Positions 9,655-18,463 are shown, counted from the stretch's first letter. The stretch: DNA of 64,000 nucleotides from Streptomyces paradoxus (GCF_014202475.1 NZ_JACHGV010000007.1:124001-188000), one strand, 5' to 3'. Made by a program: numbers and translations. Notes: generated by a model from the sequence alone, not told the origin.

Positions 9655-10392
9655 TCACTCGCGCCCCCTGGCCAGGTAGTCCGCCAGGCTGACGGTGGCC
9701 TGCGGGCGCTCCGCCTCCCGGGGGCGGGCCCGGCCGCCACCCGGGGGGGCGCCACCGGCCGTGACCTCCAGCCGCCCGATCTTCACCTGCACGACCTGCT
9801 CGGCCGGTCGCCCCGGGCGCCGGGCCGCGGCCTGCCGGACGGCGTCCCGGGCGGCCGCCGTGTCCGCCGCGCTGGGGAGCAGCGGGGCGGACACGGCGGG
9901 GGGAGCGGCGTCCGCACCCGGGGGGGTTGGTGCGGACGCCGCGTTCAGGGCAGCCGCGCTCTCCGGCCGGCCCCGGACCGCGGCGCGGCGGGCGGTGTCG
10001 GGGACCGGCCGCGGCGCGGGGCGGACCGGCGCCGCGGGACGCAGCAGTGGCTCGGCGGCCCGGACGGGGCGGGCCGTGGGTTCGTCGGGCGCGGGGGCCT
10101 GTTCGGTCCGTACGACCGTCCGCTCCCGCTCCGTGCGGACGATCTCGCGGGCCGCCGGGCGCGCCGTGTCCGGCCGGGCGGCGGGGGCCGGGGTGGCGAC
10201 CGGCCACAGCGGCTCGGCGTCCTCCGGGTCCGGTGCGCCGGCCCGGACCGCCTCGACCCGCTCGAACGGCCCCGCCAGCCGCGGCCGGACCCGCACCACG
10301 CCGGGACGCCGCTCGGCGGCCGGCGCGTGCCGGGCGAGCAGCCGGTCGAGGAAGTCGGGCTCCGGCCGCCCTTCCGGGGTGGACTCAGGCAT
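9655..10392 (-). CDS. Proline/arginine/alanine-rich eCIS operon protein, unknown
   Basis: 245 residues from ATG at 10392, overlapping the stop of the upstream T4-baseplate-like gene by 8 bases. An in-frame ATG two codons earlier is possible. Most of the protein is low complexity (Ala, Pro, Arg, Val), apparently disordered. A short ordered end contains QVVQVKIGRLEVTA, and the C-terminus reads VSLADYLAR. The short beta-rich motif plus a C-terminal helix on a disordered leader recurs in many eCIS operons at this position, but I cannot name a family. Coupling to a baseplate gene suggests a structural or assembly factor. Confidence 0.75.
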   Translation of the reverse strand: MPESTPEGRPEPDFLDRLLARHAPAAERRPGVVRVRPRLAGPFERVEAVRAGAPDPEDAEPLWPVATPAPAARPDTARPAAREIVRTERERTVVRTEQAPAPDEPTARPVRAAEPLLRPAAPVRPAPRPVPDTARRAAVRGRPESAAALNAASAPTPPGADAAPPAVSAPLLPSAADTAAARDAVRQAAARRPGRPAEQVVQVKIGRLEVTAGGAPPGGGRARPREAERPQATVSLADYLARGRE

Positions 10393-11119
10393 CCGCACAC
10401 AGCTCCAGGTAGTAGCGGCGCCGCAGCGGGCTGAGCGCCAGGATCTCCGGCTCGCTCCAGCCGTACGCGGTGGCGAGCAGATGGACGTCGAGCAGGAGGT
10501 CCCGGGCCCAGGCGTCCAGTTCGGACCACAGGTAGGAGGCGATGTCCAGCTCGGCCCGGGTGCCCTCCCCGCATTCGGGGCAGGCGACGGTGAGCGTGAC
10601 GTCGCCGCCGGGGTCGGCGGCCTGGGCGGCCTCGGCGATCCGCCGCTGCACGGCGGCGGGCAGCACGTCCGCGGACGCGGGCCGCCCGTCCCGTACGGCG
10701 TTCACCACGCACCGCGCCAACAGGGCCCGGCGCGGGTCGGCCGCCCGGGCCGCCGCCGTCAGGTCGGCGACACCGGGCACCCGGAACTCGACCTCCCAGC
10801 CGTCCTCGGCGACCCGCACCAGCGGTTCGCCACGGTCGGCCAGGGTGCGGGCGAAGTCCCCGGCGTCCAGCTCGAACTCCATGTCCGCGCCGCACGCCGA
10901 GCAGTCCAGGCGCACCTGCATCCGCTCGCCGAACAGCGCCCGGCGCAGGGCGAACAAGTCCGCTTCCCGCTGCCCGACCGGCAGCGCCAGCAGTGCTTGC
11001 TGATCACCGCCCAGGTCCGGCCGGGCGGCCCTGTGCAGCAGCAGCGCCCGCCCGGCCGGCGCCTGGGCCGTCCCGCTCTCCCAGGTGGCCAGGAAGTCAG
11101 CCGCCTGCGTGATGGCCAC
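10385..11119 (-). CDS. T4-type baseplate-like eCIS protein with two zinc-ribbon CxxC pairs
   Basis: 244 residues from GTG (AITQAADFL...) preceded by GGAGGAGG-type RBS. Features: CSACGADMEFEL near the middle and CPECGEGTRAEL later, giving two CxxC pairs that probably form one zinc site; helical ends; and a C-terminus ILALSPLRRRYYLELC typical of the T4 bacteriophage base plate protein family (PF12322-like) seen in eCIS and phage tails. It follows the tube gene after a 117-base spacer containing a hairpin, and its 3' end overlaps the next gene. Family assignment is from motif recognition; the role in tube-baseplate assembly is inferred. Confidence 0.82.
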   Translation of the reverse strand: MAITQAADFLATWESGTAQAPAGRALLLHRAARPDLGGDQQALLALPVGQREADLFALRRALFGERMQVRLDCSACGADMEFELDAGDFARTLADRGEPLVRVAEDGWEVEFRVPGVADLTAAARAADPRRALLARCVVNAVRDGRPASADVLPAAVQRRIAEAAQAADPGGDVTLTVACPECGEGTRAELDIASYLWSELDAWARDLLLDVHLLATAYGWSEPEILALSPLRRRYYLELCADA

Positions 11120-11142
11120 GCCTCCTCCTGTCCGGTTGGGCA

Positions 11143-11160
11143 GCGCCCCAACGGGGGCGC
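11143..11160. terminator. Stem-loop between tube gene and downstream eCIS genes (attenuator candidate)
   Basis: A perfect 7-bp inverted repeat (GCGCCCC / GGGGCGC) with a 4-base loop lies in the 117-base spacer after the tube gene. It is followed by a segment (to about 11192) that I recognise as a common dispersed Streptomyces intergenic sequence (GGGGAACTGCGCGACC...CAGCCACGACG). There is no U-tract. It could be a partial terminator or RNA stabiliser setting tube excess over baseplate proteins. Confidence 0.5.
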
Positions 11161-11192
11161 GGGGAACTGCGCGACCGCGACCAGCCACGACG
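11145..11192. repeat. Dispersed Streptomyces intergenic repeat copy
   Basis: The segment reading GGGGCGCGGGGAACTGCGCG then ACC...CAGCCACGACG is a pattern I recognise from intergenic regions of many Streptomyces genomes, usually as hairpin plus flank. Only this one copy is evident in the window, so repeat status rests on recall rather than on comparison inside the window. Confidence 0.5.
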
Positions 11193-11236
11193 CGCCGGCA
11201 CACCACAGACGTCGATCGCGGTCTCCCCGCGGAGCG

Positions 11237-11761
11237 CTACGCCGGGTTCAGGAACGAGGGTTCCTCCGGCTCGGCCACCTCGTAGTCCCGCTCCCAGCCC
11301 TCGCATTCGAGCTTCAGCGACTGGATGGCGACCGCGTTGGCGTTGGCGTCCAGTTCGCCGAGGACCTGGTACTCGCTCGGCCAGGTCCGGTACAGCTTGT
11401 GCGAGACGGCGACCTGCCCGGCCTCGTTGAGGACCTGGATCACGATGTCCTTGCGGAAGTCCGCGAGGGAGACCTCCGAGCCGAGGCCCGCGCCGACCTG
11501 CCAGACCTTGTTGGCCCAGCGGTCGAACTCGGGGTCGTGCGTGACGCCGCGTTCCAGGGTGATGCCCTCGAACTCGGAGCGGCCCGGCGACTTGCGCGGG
11601 GACGAGGGGTCGCCGCCGTGGCGGTGCTTGACGACCTCGGTGGTCCGCTTCAGCGGACTGATCTTGCTGATGCCGGCGACCGTCCGACCGTCCCACAGGA
11701 CCAGGAACTTGAAGTTCTTGTACGGGTCGAAGCGATGGGCGTTGACCGTGAACTCTGCCAT
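11237..11761 (-). CDS. eCIS inner tube protein (phage T4 gp19/Hcp-like)
   Basis: 174 residues. The sequence AHRFDPYKNFKFLVLWDGRTVAGISKISPLKRTTEVVKHRHGGDPSS is characteristic of contractile-tail tube proteins (gp19-like, Afp1/Afp5 family), which polymerise as stacked hexamers inside the sheath. The C-terminus LKLECEGWERDYEVAEPEEPSFL matches the conserved end of the family. It sits 34 bases after the sheath gene, as is usual. RBS GAGGAC lies upstream of the ATG. Tube and sheath are needed in large excess over the downstream products, and the hairpin after this gene could serve that need. Confidence 0.95.
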   Translation of the reverse strand: MAEFTVNAHRFDPYKNFKFLVLWDGRTVAGISKISPLKRTTEVVKHRHGGDPSSPRKSPGRSEFEGITLERGVTHDPEFDRWANKVWQVGAGLGSEVSLADFRKDIVIQVLNEAGQVAVSHKLYRTWPSEYQVLGELDANANAVAIQSLKLECEGWERDYEVAEPEEPSFLNPA

Positions 11762-11795
11762 CGAAAATGTCCTCAGGGGTTCCTTGGAGCTTGCC

Positions 11796-13661
11796 TTAGA
11801 GCGCGGACTGCCCGGACGTCTGCTGGATCCTGACGACCACGAACTCGGCCGGGCGGACCGGGGCGATGCCGACCAGGACGTTGACGATGCCGTTCTCGAT
11901 GTCCTCGGCGGTCGTGGTGTCGCCGTCGCACTTGACGAAGTAGGCCTCGCGGGGCGTGCCGCCCTTGAAGGCGCCCTGGCGGAACAGCGTGTGCAGGTAC
12001 GAGGAGGCGGCGAGCCGGATCTGCTGCCACAGGTTGTCGTCGTTCGGCTCGAACACCACCCACTGCAGTCCGCGTTGGAGGCTCTCCTCGACGTGCAGCG
12101 CGAGCCGCCGTACGGGGACGTACTTCCACTCGCTGTCGAGGGCGTCGGAGCCCTCCAGGGTGCGGGCGCCCCAGACGACGGGGCCGGTCACCGGGAAGGT
12201 GCGCAGGACGTTGACGCCCAGCGGGTTGAGCAGGCCGGTCTCGCGGTCGGTCAGGTCGACCGTGAGCGAGTGCACACCGGCGAGCCGTGCCTCGGTGCCT
12301 GCGGGGGCCTTCCACACGCCGCGCTCGGAGTCCGTACGGGCGATGACGCCCGCGACGGCGCCGGACGGCGGGAAGGAGCGCAGCCGGCCCGTGAGCGGGT
12401 CGGTGAGCTGCAGGTGCGGGAAGTACAGGCCCGCGTGGTTGCCGCGCACGGCGTCGAAGGCGGCGAGCCCGGCGCGGGCCGTGTCCACGCTGACCCAGGT
12501 GCCGGGTGCGTCGACGAGGAGGAAGATCCGCCGTTCCTGGCACAGGCGCTGGGCCGCGGAGACGACGGTGAGGGAGTCCTCGGTCTTCTCGTAGGCGGCG
12601 AGTTCGGGCAGGACGAGCAGGTTGACGTCGGCGACGCCGCGCAGTGCCTGGATGCCGGACTTGTCGGCCTCGGAGCCGATGAGGTCGCGTGGCCCGGGCG
12701 CCTCGCCGTCCTCGCCGCCCTCCAGCGGGAAGACGGGCGGGTTGACGGAGGCCTCCAGGCCCAGGTCGTTGGCGCACTCGCCGAGGAAGCGGACGACGTC
12801 GTCGGGGTCGGTGGAGCCGGCGACGACCTGGACGCGGCGGCCGAAGGCGGTGACCTCGGCACCGGCGAAGGCGTGCTTGCCGGGCGCGTCGGGCAGGGCG
12901 CGCAGTTTGCGCTCCAGAAGCAGCGCCAGCCCGGCGACGGAGGACGGGGCCTCGCCGTCGCAGTCCGGGTCGAAGAGGGTGAACTCCCGCTCCACGTCAC
13001 CGATCTTGACGGTGAGGTCGACGGCGAGGTCGGGCAGCTCGGGCCCGAACGGCTTGGAGACGGTGCCGGAGGGGTCGGGGCGGCCCTCGCCGACGACCTC
13101 GACGCGGATCAGCCGGGAGCCGGCGTTGACGACGGTCTGCACGTACCGGCCGCTCGACGGGTCGGTGGACAGGCCGGTGAAGCTCTCGCGGGCCTCGCCC
13201 TTGGCGTCGTGGACGCGCAGGTTGAAGGTCTCGTCGGGGCAGGGCGTGTCGTGGTCGACGGCGACGCGCAGGCCGTTGCCCCACGCGCCGGGCTCCTTGG
13301 CGTGCACCGTGAGGACGTCGCACTCGCTGTGGCCCTCGGTGGACTCCAGCATGACGCAGGCAGCCTTGCCGCTGCCGGCCTTGGCGACCCGGACGATCAC
13401 CGCGACGGTGCCGCCGTTGCCGAAGAACTGGTGGACGGCGTAGCCGACGGCGCTCCGGGCGCTCAGGCCCCCGAAGCGGCGCTCGAACTCGGTGAAGCTG
13501 GTGACGCGCACCGGCTCGTTCAGCGGACCACGCCGGGTGTGGCCCACGAAGGCGGTCACCGAAGTGGTCAGGGTCGAGATGGTGCGGGTGCTGCTGGGAA
13601 GCTCTTCGACGTAGACACCGGGATACGTCGGCTTGGCGGCGCTCACTGCACTCATCGGCAT
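11796..13661 (-). CDS. eCIS contractile sheath protein
   Basis: About 621 residues from the ATG at 13661 (MPMSAVSAAKPTYPGVYVEELPSS) with GGAGGGGGA directly before it; the second ATG at 13655 is equally possible. The N-terminus PGVYVEE, TSVTAFVGHTRRGP, and the C-terminal block with NDDNLWQQIRLAASSYLHTLFRQGAFKG and FVVVRIQQ are diagnostic of phage/eCIS tail sheath proteins (Afp2-4 family). The sheath surrounds the tube and contracts to drive it out. It is the first gene of the visible eCIS operon, after a 687-base gene-free region that should contain the promoter. In-frame sequence continues upstream of 13661 but lacks family similarity. Confidence 0.95.
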   Translation of the reverse strand: MPMSAVSAAKPTYPGVYVEELPSSTRTISTLTTSVTAFVGHTRRGPLNEPVRVTSFTEFERRFGGLSARSAVGYAVHQFFGNGGTVAVIVRVAKAGSGKAACVMLESTEGHSECDVLTVHAKEPGAWGNGLRVAVDHDTPCPDETFNLRVHDAKGEARESFTGLSTDPSSGRYVQTVVNAGSRLIRVEVVGEGRPDPSGTVSKPFGPELPDLAVDLTVKIGDVEREFTLFDPDCDGEAPSSVAGLALLLERKLRALPDAPGKHAFAGAEVTAFGRRVQVVAGSTDPDDVVRFLGECANDLGLEASVNPPVFPLEGGEDGEAPGPRDLIGSEADKSGIQALRGVADVNLLVLPELAAYEKTEDSLTVVSAAQRLCQERRIFLLVDAPGTWVSVDTARAGLAAFDAVRGNHAGLYFPHLQLTDPLTGRLRSFPPSGAVAGVIARTDSERGVWKAPAGTEARLAGVHSLTVDLTDRETGLLNPLGVNVLRTFPVTGPVVWGARTLEGSDALDSEWKYVPVRRLALHVEESLQRGLQWVVFEPNDDNLWQQIRLAASSYLHTLFRQGAFKGGTPREAYFVKCDGDTTTAEDIENGIVNVLVGIAPVRPAEFVVVRIQQTSGQSAL

Positions 13662-14348
13662 TCCCCCTCCTGTCCCTTTGTCGGGCACCCGATGAAGGCA
13701 CCAAGAGGCGGTGAGGGAGGGACGTTCCGGGTGGTGCGCGAAGGTGCCACACACCCCGTCGGCAGTGGTCACGCGCACGTCATCAGTTCCCCCGTCGGTG
13801 CCCGTGCTGTCGGTCGCACGGGCCAAGCGCATCGCTTGTGACTCCTGATGCTCAAGTGCTCAACCCACCCTGCTGGGTTCGCAGTTGACCGAACAAGACG
13901 GGTTCTGGCCAGCACGGAGGAAGGTTTTGTGAAGGCAAAGTTCCCCGGATCCGCACATCGCGCCCGCGCGCCCTCGTGAACCGGTCCACACCTCCCGCAC
14001 ACCGGCGGCCCGGCGGCGCGCACGGCATACCTGATGGACCTGCGTCCGGGGCGGCGGAGTCCGGCGCTCCCCGGCTTCTCCCCGAGTCGCACACACCTCT
14101 CGGTGGCCGAATCCATCGGGGCGCCATGGACGGGCACGAAGTTGATCGCGGCCTTACGGGACGCACCTACGAGTGCCCCCTTTCGACCGGGACATGCCCG
14201 ACACAAACGCCAGACCACGCCACCCCTTCCGGGCCGTAGAAATATCTACGAGCATGGCTACGGCCGGGCGGCACGCGGAACCCGCGGGTCACCGGCCCGT
14301 GTCCAGTGCGCGCCCGACCGCGGCGCCGCCGACTGTGCTGGGGTGGCC
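13662..14348. other. Gene-free region upstream of the eCIS operon
   Basis: 687 bases with no convincing gene. It must hold the eCIS promoter (minus) and that of the small plus-strand gene at 14349. Two inverted repeats are visible: AACCCA/TGGGTT at 13862-13879, and CGTAGA/TCTACG at 14235-14250. A relatively A/T-rich patch at 13880-13950 is the most promoter-like part. Open frames on both strands here lack RBS and family similarity. Confidence 0.6.
14235..14250. promoter_or_regulatory. AT-rich palindrome, operator candidate
   Basis: CGTAGA-AATA-TCTACG is a perfect 6-bp inverted repeat and stands out as A/T-rich in a GC-rich setting. It lies about 100 bases upstream of the plus-strand gene at 14349 and about 570 bases upstream of the sheath gene. 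No cognate regulator is identifiable. Confidence 0.35.
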
Positions 14349-14837
14349 ATGCAGAGCGTCATGTGGAAGCAAGCCGTCGAGTGGCTCGCCGCGGCCGCCA
14401 CGGACCCCCAGGAGTGCAAGCGGGAGTGGGACTACGGCGCGGGAACGGTGCTCGTGGAGGCCGGGCGGTACTGGGACGTGCTCAGCGTCCCCGACCGGCT
14501 CGGCCTCCTCGCGCTCGACATCCTGTGGCGCGACCCGCTGAAGGTGCCCGGCCCCACCCTGGTGGACTGCGCGGCCCGCAGAGTGGGGTTCTTCCTGCCG
14601 CCCGACCCGGTCAGCGAATGGGTCGGCTTCGGCGTGCGGCACGTCGGCCGGGGCTCATGGGTGGCCGTGCCGCCGCCGTACCGGCCCGCCGGCCGCCTGG
14701 AGTGGCTCGTCCCGCCGGACGGAACCGGCACGCTGCACACCCCGAGCACGCTCGAATCGGCCCTGCGGGAGGCCAGCGGAACCCTCGCGGTGCTGGCCCC
14801 GGTCAGCGCGGAGCCGGCGGTGCCGGACGGCTGGTGA
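14349..14837 (+). CDS. Small protein resembling Streptomyces primase/polymerase-N-like hypothetical proteins
   Basis: 162 residues from ATG with GGGGTGG upstream; a second in-frame ATG lies at 14361. The sequence has VPDRLGLLALDIL, GFFLPP, GSWVAVPPP and WLVPPDGTGTLHTPSTLESAL. These resemble a fragment of the 'bifunctional DNA primase/polymerase N-terminal' family, of which Streptomyces carry many short, probably non-catalytic versions. No Asp pair of an active primase is apparent. The 3' end overlaps the convergent gene by 35 bases. Function unknown; proximity to the eCIS operon may be incidental. Confidence 0.65.
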   Translation: MQSVMWKQAVEWLAAAATDPQECKREWDYGAGTVLVEAGRYWDVLSVPDRLGLLALDILWRDPLKVPGPTLVDCAARRVGFFLPPDPVSEWVGFGVRHVGRGSWVAVPPPYRPAGRLEWLVPPDGTGTLHTPSTLESALREASGTLAVLAPVSAEPAVPDGW

Positions 14838-15204
14838 GGCGGGCACCGGAGGAGAACACCGCCGCCCCCGGGTGGCGGCCGGAGGCAGCGCGGGTGCCAC
14901 CGGGGGCGGCCGTTGCGGGGTGCCGGCCGGCAGCGGGGTGCGGAGCGGCCGGGACGACCGGGCCCATGTGCCGGCCGGCGGTCCACGAGGTGACGGTGGT
15001 CCAGGTCTCGCTCTCGGCCGGAGCGGCGAAGGAGACCCACTGGCCGTCGCGGTGCTCCGGCACGGTGTGGCCGCGCGCCTCCCACTCGGCGACCAGGGCC
15101 GCGTAGATCGGCGGATGTCCCGTGTATCCGGCGGTGAGTTCGGCGTACGAGCGGGGCGCGGCATCGTTCCCGGGAAGGCGCCGCGCCGTCTCCGTGCTGT
15201 CCAT
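14803..15204 (-). CDS. Small hypothetical protein
   Basis: 133 residues from ATG at 15204 (MDSTETARR). The ordered part is SYAELTAGYTGHPPIYAALVAEWEARGHTVPEHRDGQWVSFA, followed by a Pro/Ala/Gly/His-rich tail. The ordered segment looks like a short helical Streptomyces-specific hypothetical and is the reason for calling the gene real. No strong RBS is visible. Longer in-frame extension upstream to 15312 lacks similarity. Function unknown. Confidence 0.5.
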   Translation of the reverse strand: MDSTETARRLPGNDAAPRSYAELTAGYTGHPPIYAALVAEWEARGHTVPEHRDGQWVSFAAPAESETWTTVTSWTAGRHMGPVVPAAPHPAAGRHPATAAPGGTRAASGRHPGAAVFSSGARLTSRPAPPAPR

Positions 15205-15435
15205 GCCAGGGGAACGCGGCGCCGCGCACCGGTGGTACGCGGGCCGGACCCCGTCCGTCGGGTCGAGTGAACCCGTCACCCGTACGGCGGAGCGCCGGCA
15301 CCGGACAAACATCCAGTCAGGCGGTCGCCCGTTCAGAACAGCTCAACCGGGTCCGGCCGAATTCTCGACCGGGGAGCGCGCATCCGGTAACACTGACCTC
15401 ACGCCGAGAAACCGGTACGACGGCAGGGAGAGGCC

Positions 15436-16659
15436 ATGTCACAGCGCCCTGACCTCAAGCGGCGCAGGGCCGTGCTGGAGCACGAGTGGTCCCGCTGGGT
15501 GCCGCGGCTGAGCGTCCCGGGCGCGCGGCCCGGCGGCACCGCGGCACTGCGGCACGAGGTGACCGAGTCCTGGGCGCGTTCGCTGGGCAGCGTGGACCCG
15601 GGCCGGGACAGCGCCCCGGTCACCGACGGCGGCCGGGTGCACCAGCGCTGGACGTCCTCACCGCTGTACCGGCCGGTCTCCGCCCTCGCCGGAGAGCTGC
15701 ACAGCATCGCCGAGGACGCCGGGTTCGTCACCGCGGTCACCGACGAGGCCGGCACCATCCTGTGGACCTGCGGCGGCCCGGCCATGCGCCGCCGGGCCGA
15801 GCAGGTCAACTTCGCGCCGGGCGGCCGCTGGGACGAGCAGGCCATGGGCACCAACGCGCTCTCCCTGGCCCTGCGCACCGGCCGCCCCAGCTCCGTCTTC
15901 TCGGCCGAGCATCTGGTGTCGGCCCTGCACGGCTGGGTCTGCTACTGCGCCCCCGTGCACGGCCGGGACGGCCGCGTGCTCGGTGTGCTGGACCTGTCCA
16001 CGACCTGGGACCGCTCGCACCCCCTGGCCATGTCCACCGTCCGCACGCTGGTGTCGACGATCGAGGCCCGCCTCACCTCGGAGGTGCCCCGCCCGGGCCA
16101 ACTGCGGCTCACGTGCCTGGGCTCAGAGCAAGCCGTGCACGAAGGGCGGCCGCTCCCTCTGCGCCCCCGCCAGCTGGAGATCCTCACGCTCCTCGCCCTC
16201 GAACCCGAGGGCTTCTCTCCGGAACGGCTGCGGGCGGCCCTGTACGGCGACCGGCCGGTCACGTCCTCCACCTTCAAGGCGGAGATCTCCCACCTGCGCC
16301 GGGCCCTGGGCGGTGCGATATCCCCCCGCCACTACGCACTCACCGCCCCGGTGTCCTGCGACGCCGCCGACGTCCTGCGCGCGCTGGAGCAGGGCGACAC
16401 GGACACCGCGCTGCGACACTGGGGCGGCCCGCTCCTGCCCCGCTCCGAGGCCCCAGGCATCGAGGAGTGGCGCACGCGCCTCGAAGTAGCGGTGCGCGAG
16501 GCCGTGCTGGCGAGCACGCGCGCCGAACACGCCCTGCGCTACGGCGAGCGGGCCCCGTACGACACCGAGGTCCACGAACACGCGCTGCGGCTGCTCGGCC
16601 CGCACGACACGCGCCGCGCGATCGCCAGGGGCCGGCTGACGGCGTCCCTGCGAGACTGA
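15436..16659 (+). CDS. GAF-domain transcriptional regulator, probable activator of the adjacent aldehyde dehydrogenase
   Basis: 407 residues, RBS AGGGAGAGG. An N-terminal helical region (ALRHEVTESWARS, typical of AcoR-like regulators) leads to a GAF domain (about 90-215) with VTDEAGTILWTCGG and FAPGGRWDEQAMGTNAL. Acetoin/aldehyde-responsive sigma-54 activators begin the same way. There is no AAA+ domain. Instead residues ~245-310 (LRPRQLEILTLLALEPEGFSPERL...HLRRALGG) look like a winged helix of the Trans_reg_C/SARP type, followed by a short helical region. It lies 277 bases upstream of, and co-oriented with, the aldehyde dehydrogenase, an arrangement common in Streptomyces. Inference: senses an aldehyde-related ligand and controls that gene. 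Confidence 0.85.
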   Translation: MSQRPDLKRRRAVLEHEWSRWVPRLSVPGARPGGTAALRHEVTESWARSLGSVDPGRDSAPVTDGGRVHQRWTSSPLYRPVSALAGELHSIAEDAGFVTAVTDEAGTILWTCGGPAMRRRAEQVNFAPGGRWDEQAMGTNALSLALRTGRPSSVFSAEHLVSALHGWVCYCAPVHGRDGRVLGVLDLSTTWDRSHPLAMSTVRTLVSTIEARLTSEVPRPGQLRLTCLGSEQAVHEGRPLPLRPRQLEILTLLALEPEGFSPERLRAALYGDRPVTSSTFKAEISHLRRALGGAISPRHYALTAPVSCDAADVLRALEQGDTDTALRHWGGPLLPRSEAPGIEEWRTRLEVAVREAVLASTRAEHALRYGERAPYDTEVHEHALRLLGPHDTRRAIARGRLTASLRD

Positions 16660-16936
16660 CGTCCGCGTACCGCGGTTCCCTGGTGAGTGGGCGCGTTGAA
16701 GCCGATCAAGAGGGAGGTGCGCTCGCTGTGGGTTTGCGCGTGGCCCGAGTACCGCCACACGCCGTACGGGTGGATGCCTCCCACGTCGGCCCCCACGACC
16801 TGCGCGCGTCCATGGGCAACCCCACCGACGCCTGTCGCCGGCCGCCCATCGGCGCCAACCTCGCACCAACCTCCCGGGAGCACAGTGAGGGATGCAGCAA
16901 CCCGTCCCGCACCGCCCTTCACCGAGGAGAGCCGCC

Positions 16937-18454
16937 ATGGTGTACGCGCAGCCAGGAACCGAAGGCAGCATCGTCACCTTCGCCCGCCGCTACGACAACT
17001 TCATCGACGGCGACTGGACCGCGCCCGTCGAGGGCCGCTACTTCGAGAACCCGACGCCCGTGACCGGCAAGGTCTTCTGCGAGGTGGCCCGTTCCACGGC
17101 GGCCGACGTGGACCTCGCCCTGGACGCCGCGCACCGGGCGGCCGACCAGTGGGGCCGGACGTCCACGGCGGAACGCGCGAACGTCCTGAACAGGATCGCG
17201 GACCGCATCGAGCAGAACCTGGAGAAGATCGCGGTCGCCGAGACCTGGGAGAACGGCAAGCCGGTCCGCGAGACCCTGGCCGCCGACATCCCGCTGGCGG
17301 TGGACCACTTCCGGTACTTCGCCGGAGTCGTCCGCGCGCAGGAGGGCAGCATCGCGGAGATCGACGCCGACACCGTCGCGTACCACTTCCACGAGCCGCT
17401 GGGTGTGGTCGGGCAGATCATCCCGTGGAACTTCCCGATCCTCATGGCCACCTGGAAGCTGGCCCCCGCTCTGGCCGCGGGCAACTGCGTCGTCATCAAA
17501 CCGGCCGAGCAGACCCCGGTCAGCCTGCTCTACGTCATCGACCTGATCGCCGACCTGCTCCCGCCGGGCGTGGTCAACGTCGTCAACGGCTTCGGCGTGG
17601 AGGCGGGCAAGCCGCTGGCGTCCAGCCCGCGGGTGGCCAAGGTGGCGTTCACGGGCGAGACCACGACCGGCCGCCTGATCATGCAGTACGCGAGCGAGAA
17701 CATCATCCCCGTCACCCTGGAGCTGGGCGGCAAGAGCCCGAACATCTTCCTGCCCGACGTCATGGCGGCCGACGACGACTTCCTGGACAAGGCGGTGGAG
17801 GGCTTCGTGATGTTCGCCCTCAACCAGGGCGAGGTCTGCACCTGCCCGTCCCGCGCCCTGATCCCCGCCTCCATCTACGACGACTTCATGGCCCGCTGCG
17901 TCGAACGCACCCGGGCCATCGTCGGCGGAGACCCGCTGGACCCGGCGACCATGATCGGCGCGCAGGCGAGCAACGACCAGTACGAGAAGATCCTCTCCTA
18001 CCTCGACATCGGCAGGAAGGAGGGCGCGGAGGTCGTCACGGGCGGCAACCCCCGCGCGGTACCCGGGCTGGAGGGCGGCTACTACATCGAGCCGACCATC
18101 TTCCGCGGCACCAACGACATGCGGATCTTCCAGGAGGAGATCTTCGGCCCAGTCGTCTCGGTCACGACGTACGACTCGGTGGACGAGGCCCTGAAGATAG
18201 CCAACGACACGCTGTACGGCCTGGGCGCGGGCGTGTGGACCCGCGACGGCAACACGGCCTACCGCCTGGGCCGCGAGATCAAGGCGGGCCGGGTGTGGAC
18301 CAATTGCTACCACGCGTACCCGGCGCACGCGGCGTTCGGCGGCTACAAGAAGTCGGGGATAGGACGCGAGACGCACAAGATGATGCTCGACCACTATCAG
18401 CAGACGAAGAACCTGCTGGTGTCGTACTCGCCGAAGAAGCTGGGCTTGTTCTAG
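16937..18454 (+). CDS. NAD-dependent aldehyde dehydrogenase
   Basis: 505 residues from ATG (MVYAQPGTEG) with AGGAG upstream. Full-length ALDH superfamily protein: IPWNFP substrate-channel motif, FTGETTTGR (NAD-binding), LELGGKSPN with the general-base Glu near residue 261, and catalytic Cys near 301 in NQGEVCTCPSRAL. The sequence is closest in feel to ExaC/AldA acetaldehyde dehydrogenases that oxidise short-chain aldehydes to acids in the cytoplasm. The upstream GAF regulator supports aldehyde-induced expression. A hairpin downstream probably terminates the transcript. Confidence 0.95.
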   Translation: MVYAQPGTEGSIVTFARRYDNFIDGDWTAPVEGRYFENPTPVTGKVFCEVARSTAADVDLALDAAHRAADQWGRTSTAERANVLNRIADRIEQNLEKIAVAETWENGKPVRETLAADIPLAVDHFRYFAGVVRAQEGSIAEIDADTVAYHFHEPLGVVGQIIPWNFPILMATWKLAPALAAGNCVVIKPAEQTPVSLLYVIDLIADLLPPGVVNVVNGFGVEAGKPLASSPRVAKVAFTGETTTGRLIMQYASENIIPVTLELGGKSPNIFLPDVMAADDDFLDKAVEGFVMFALNQGEVCTCPSRALIPASIYDDFMARCVERTRAIVGGDPLDPATMIGAQASNDQYEKILSYLDIGRKEGAEVVTGGNPRAVPGLEGGYYIEPTIFRGTNDMRIFQEEIFGPVVSVTTYDSVDEALKIANDTLYGLGAGVWTRDGNTAYRLGREIKAGRVWTNCYHAYPAHAAFGGYKKSGIGRETHKMMLDHYQQTKNLLVSYSPKKLGLF

Positions 18455-18463
18455 ACACATGCG

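Noticed and set aside
1..13661. Calling the contractile locus a prophage or type VI secretion system
   Set aside because: There are no capsid, terminase, integrase or TssJLM genes. The DUF4255 cap, AAA+ ATPase and DUF4157 protein specify an eCIS.
13769..14218. 149-codon minus-strand frame upstream of the sheath gene
   Set aside because: No RBS and no family-like segment; composition is that of non-coding GC-rich DNA. Treated as part of the eCIS upstream region.
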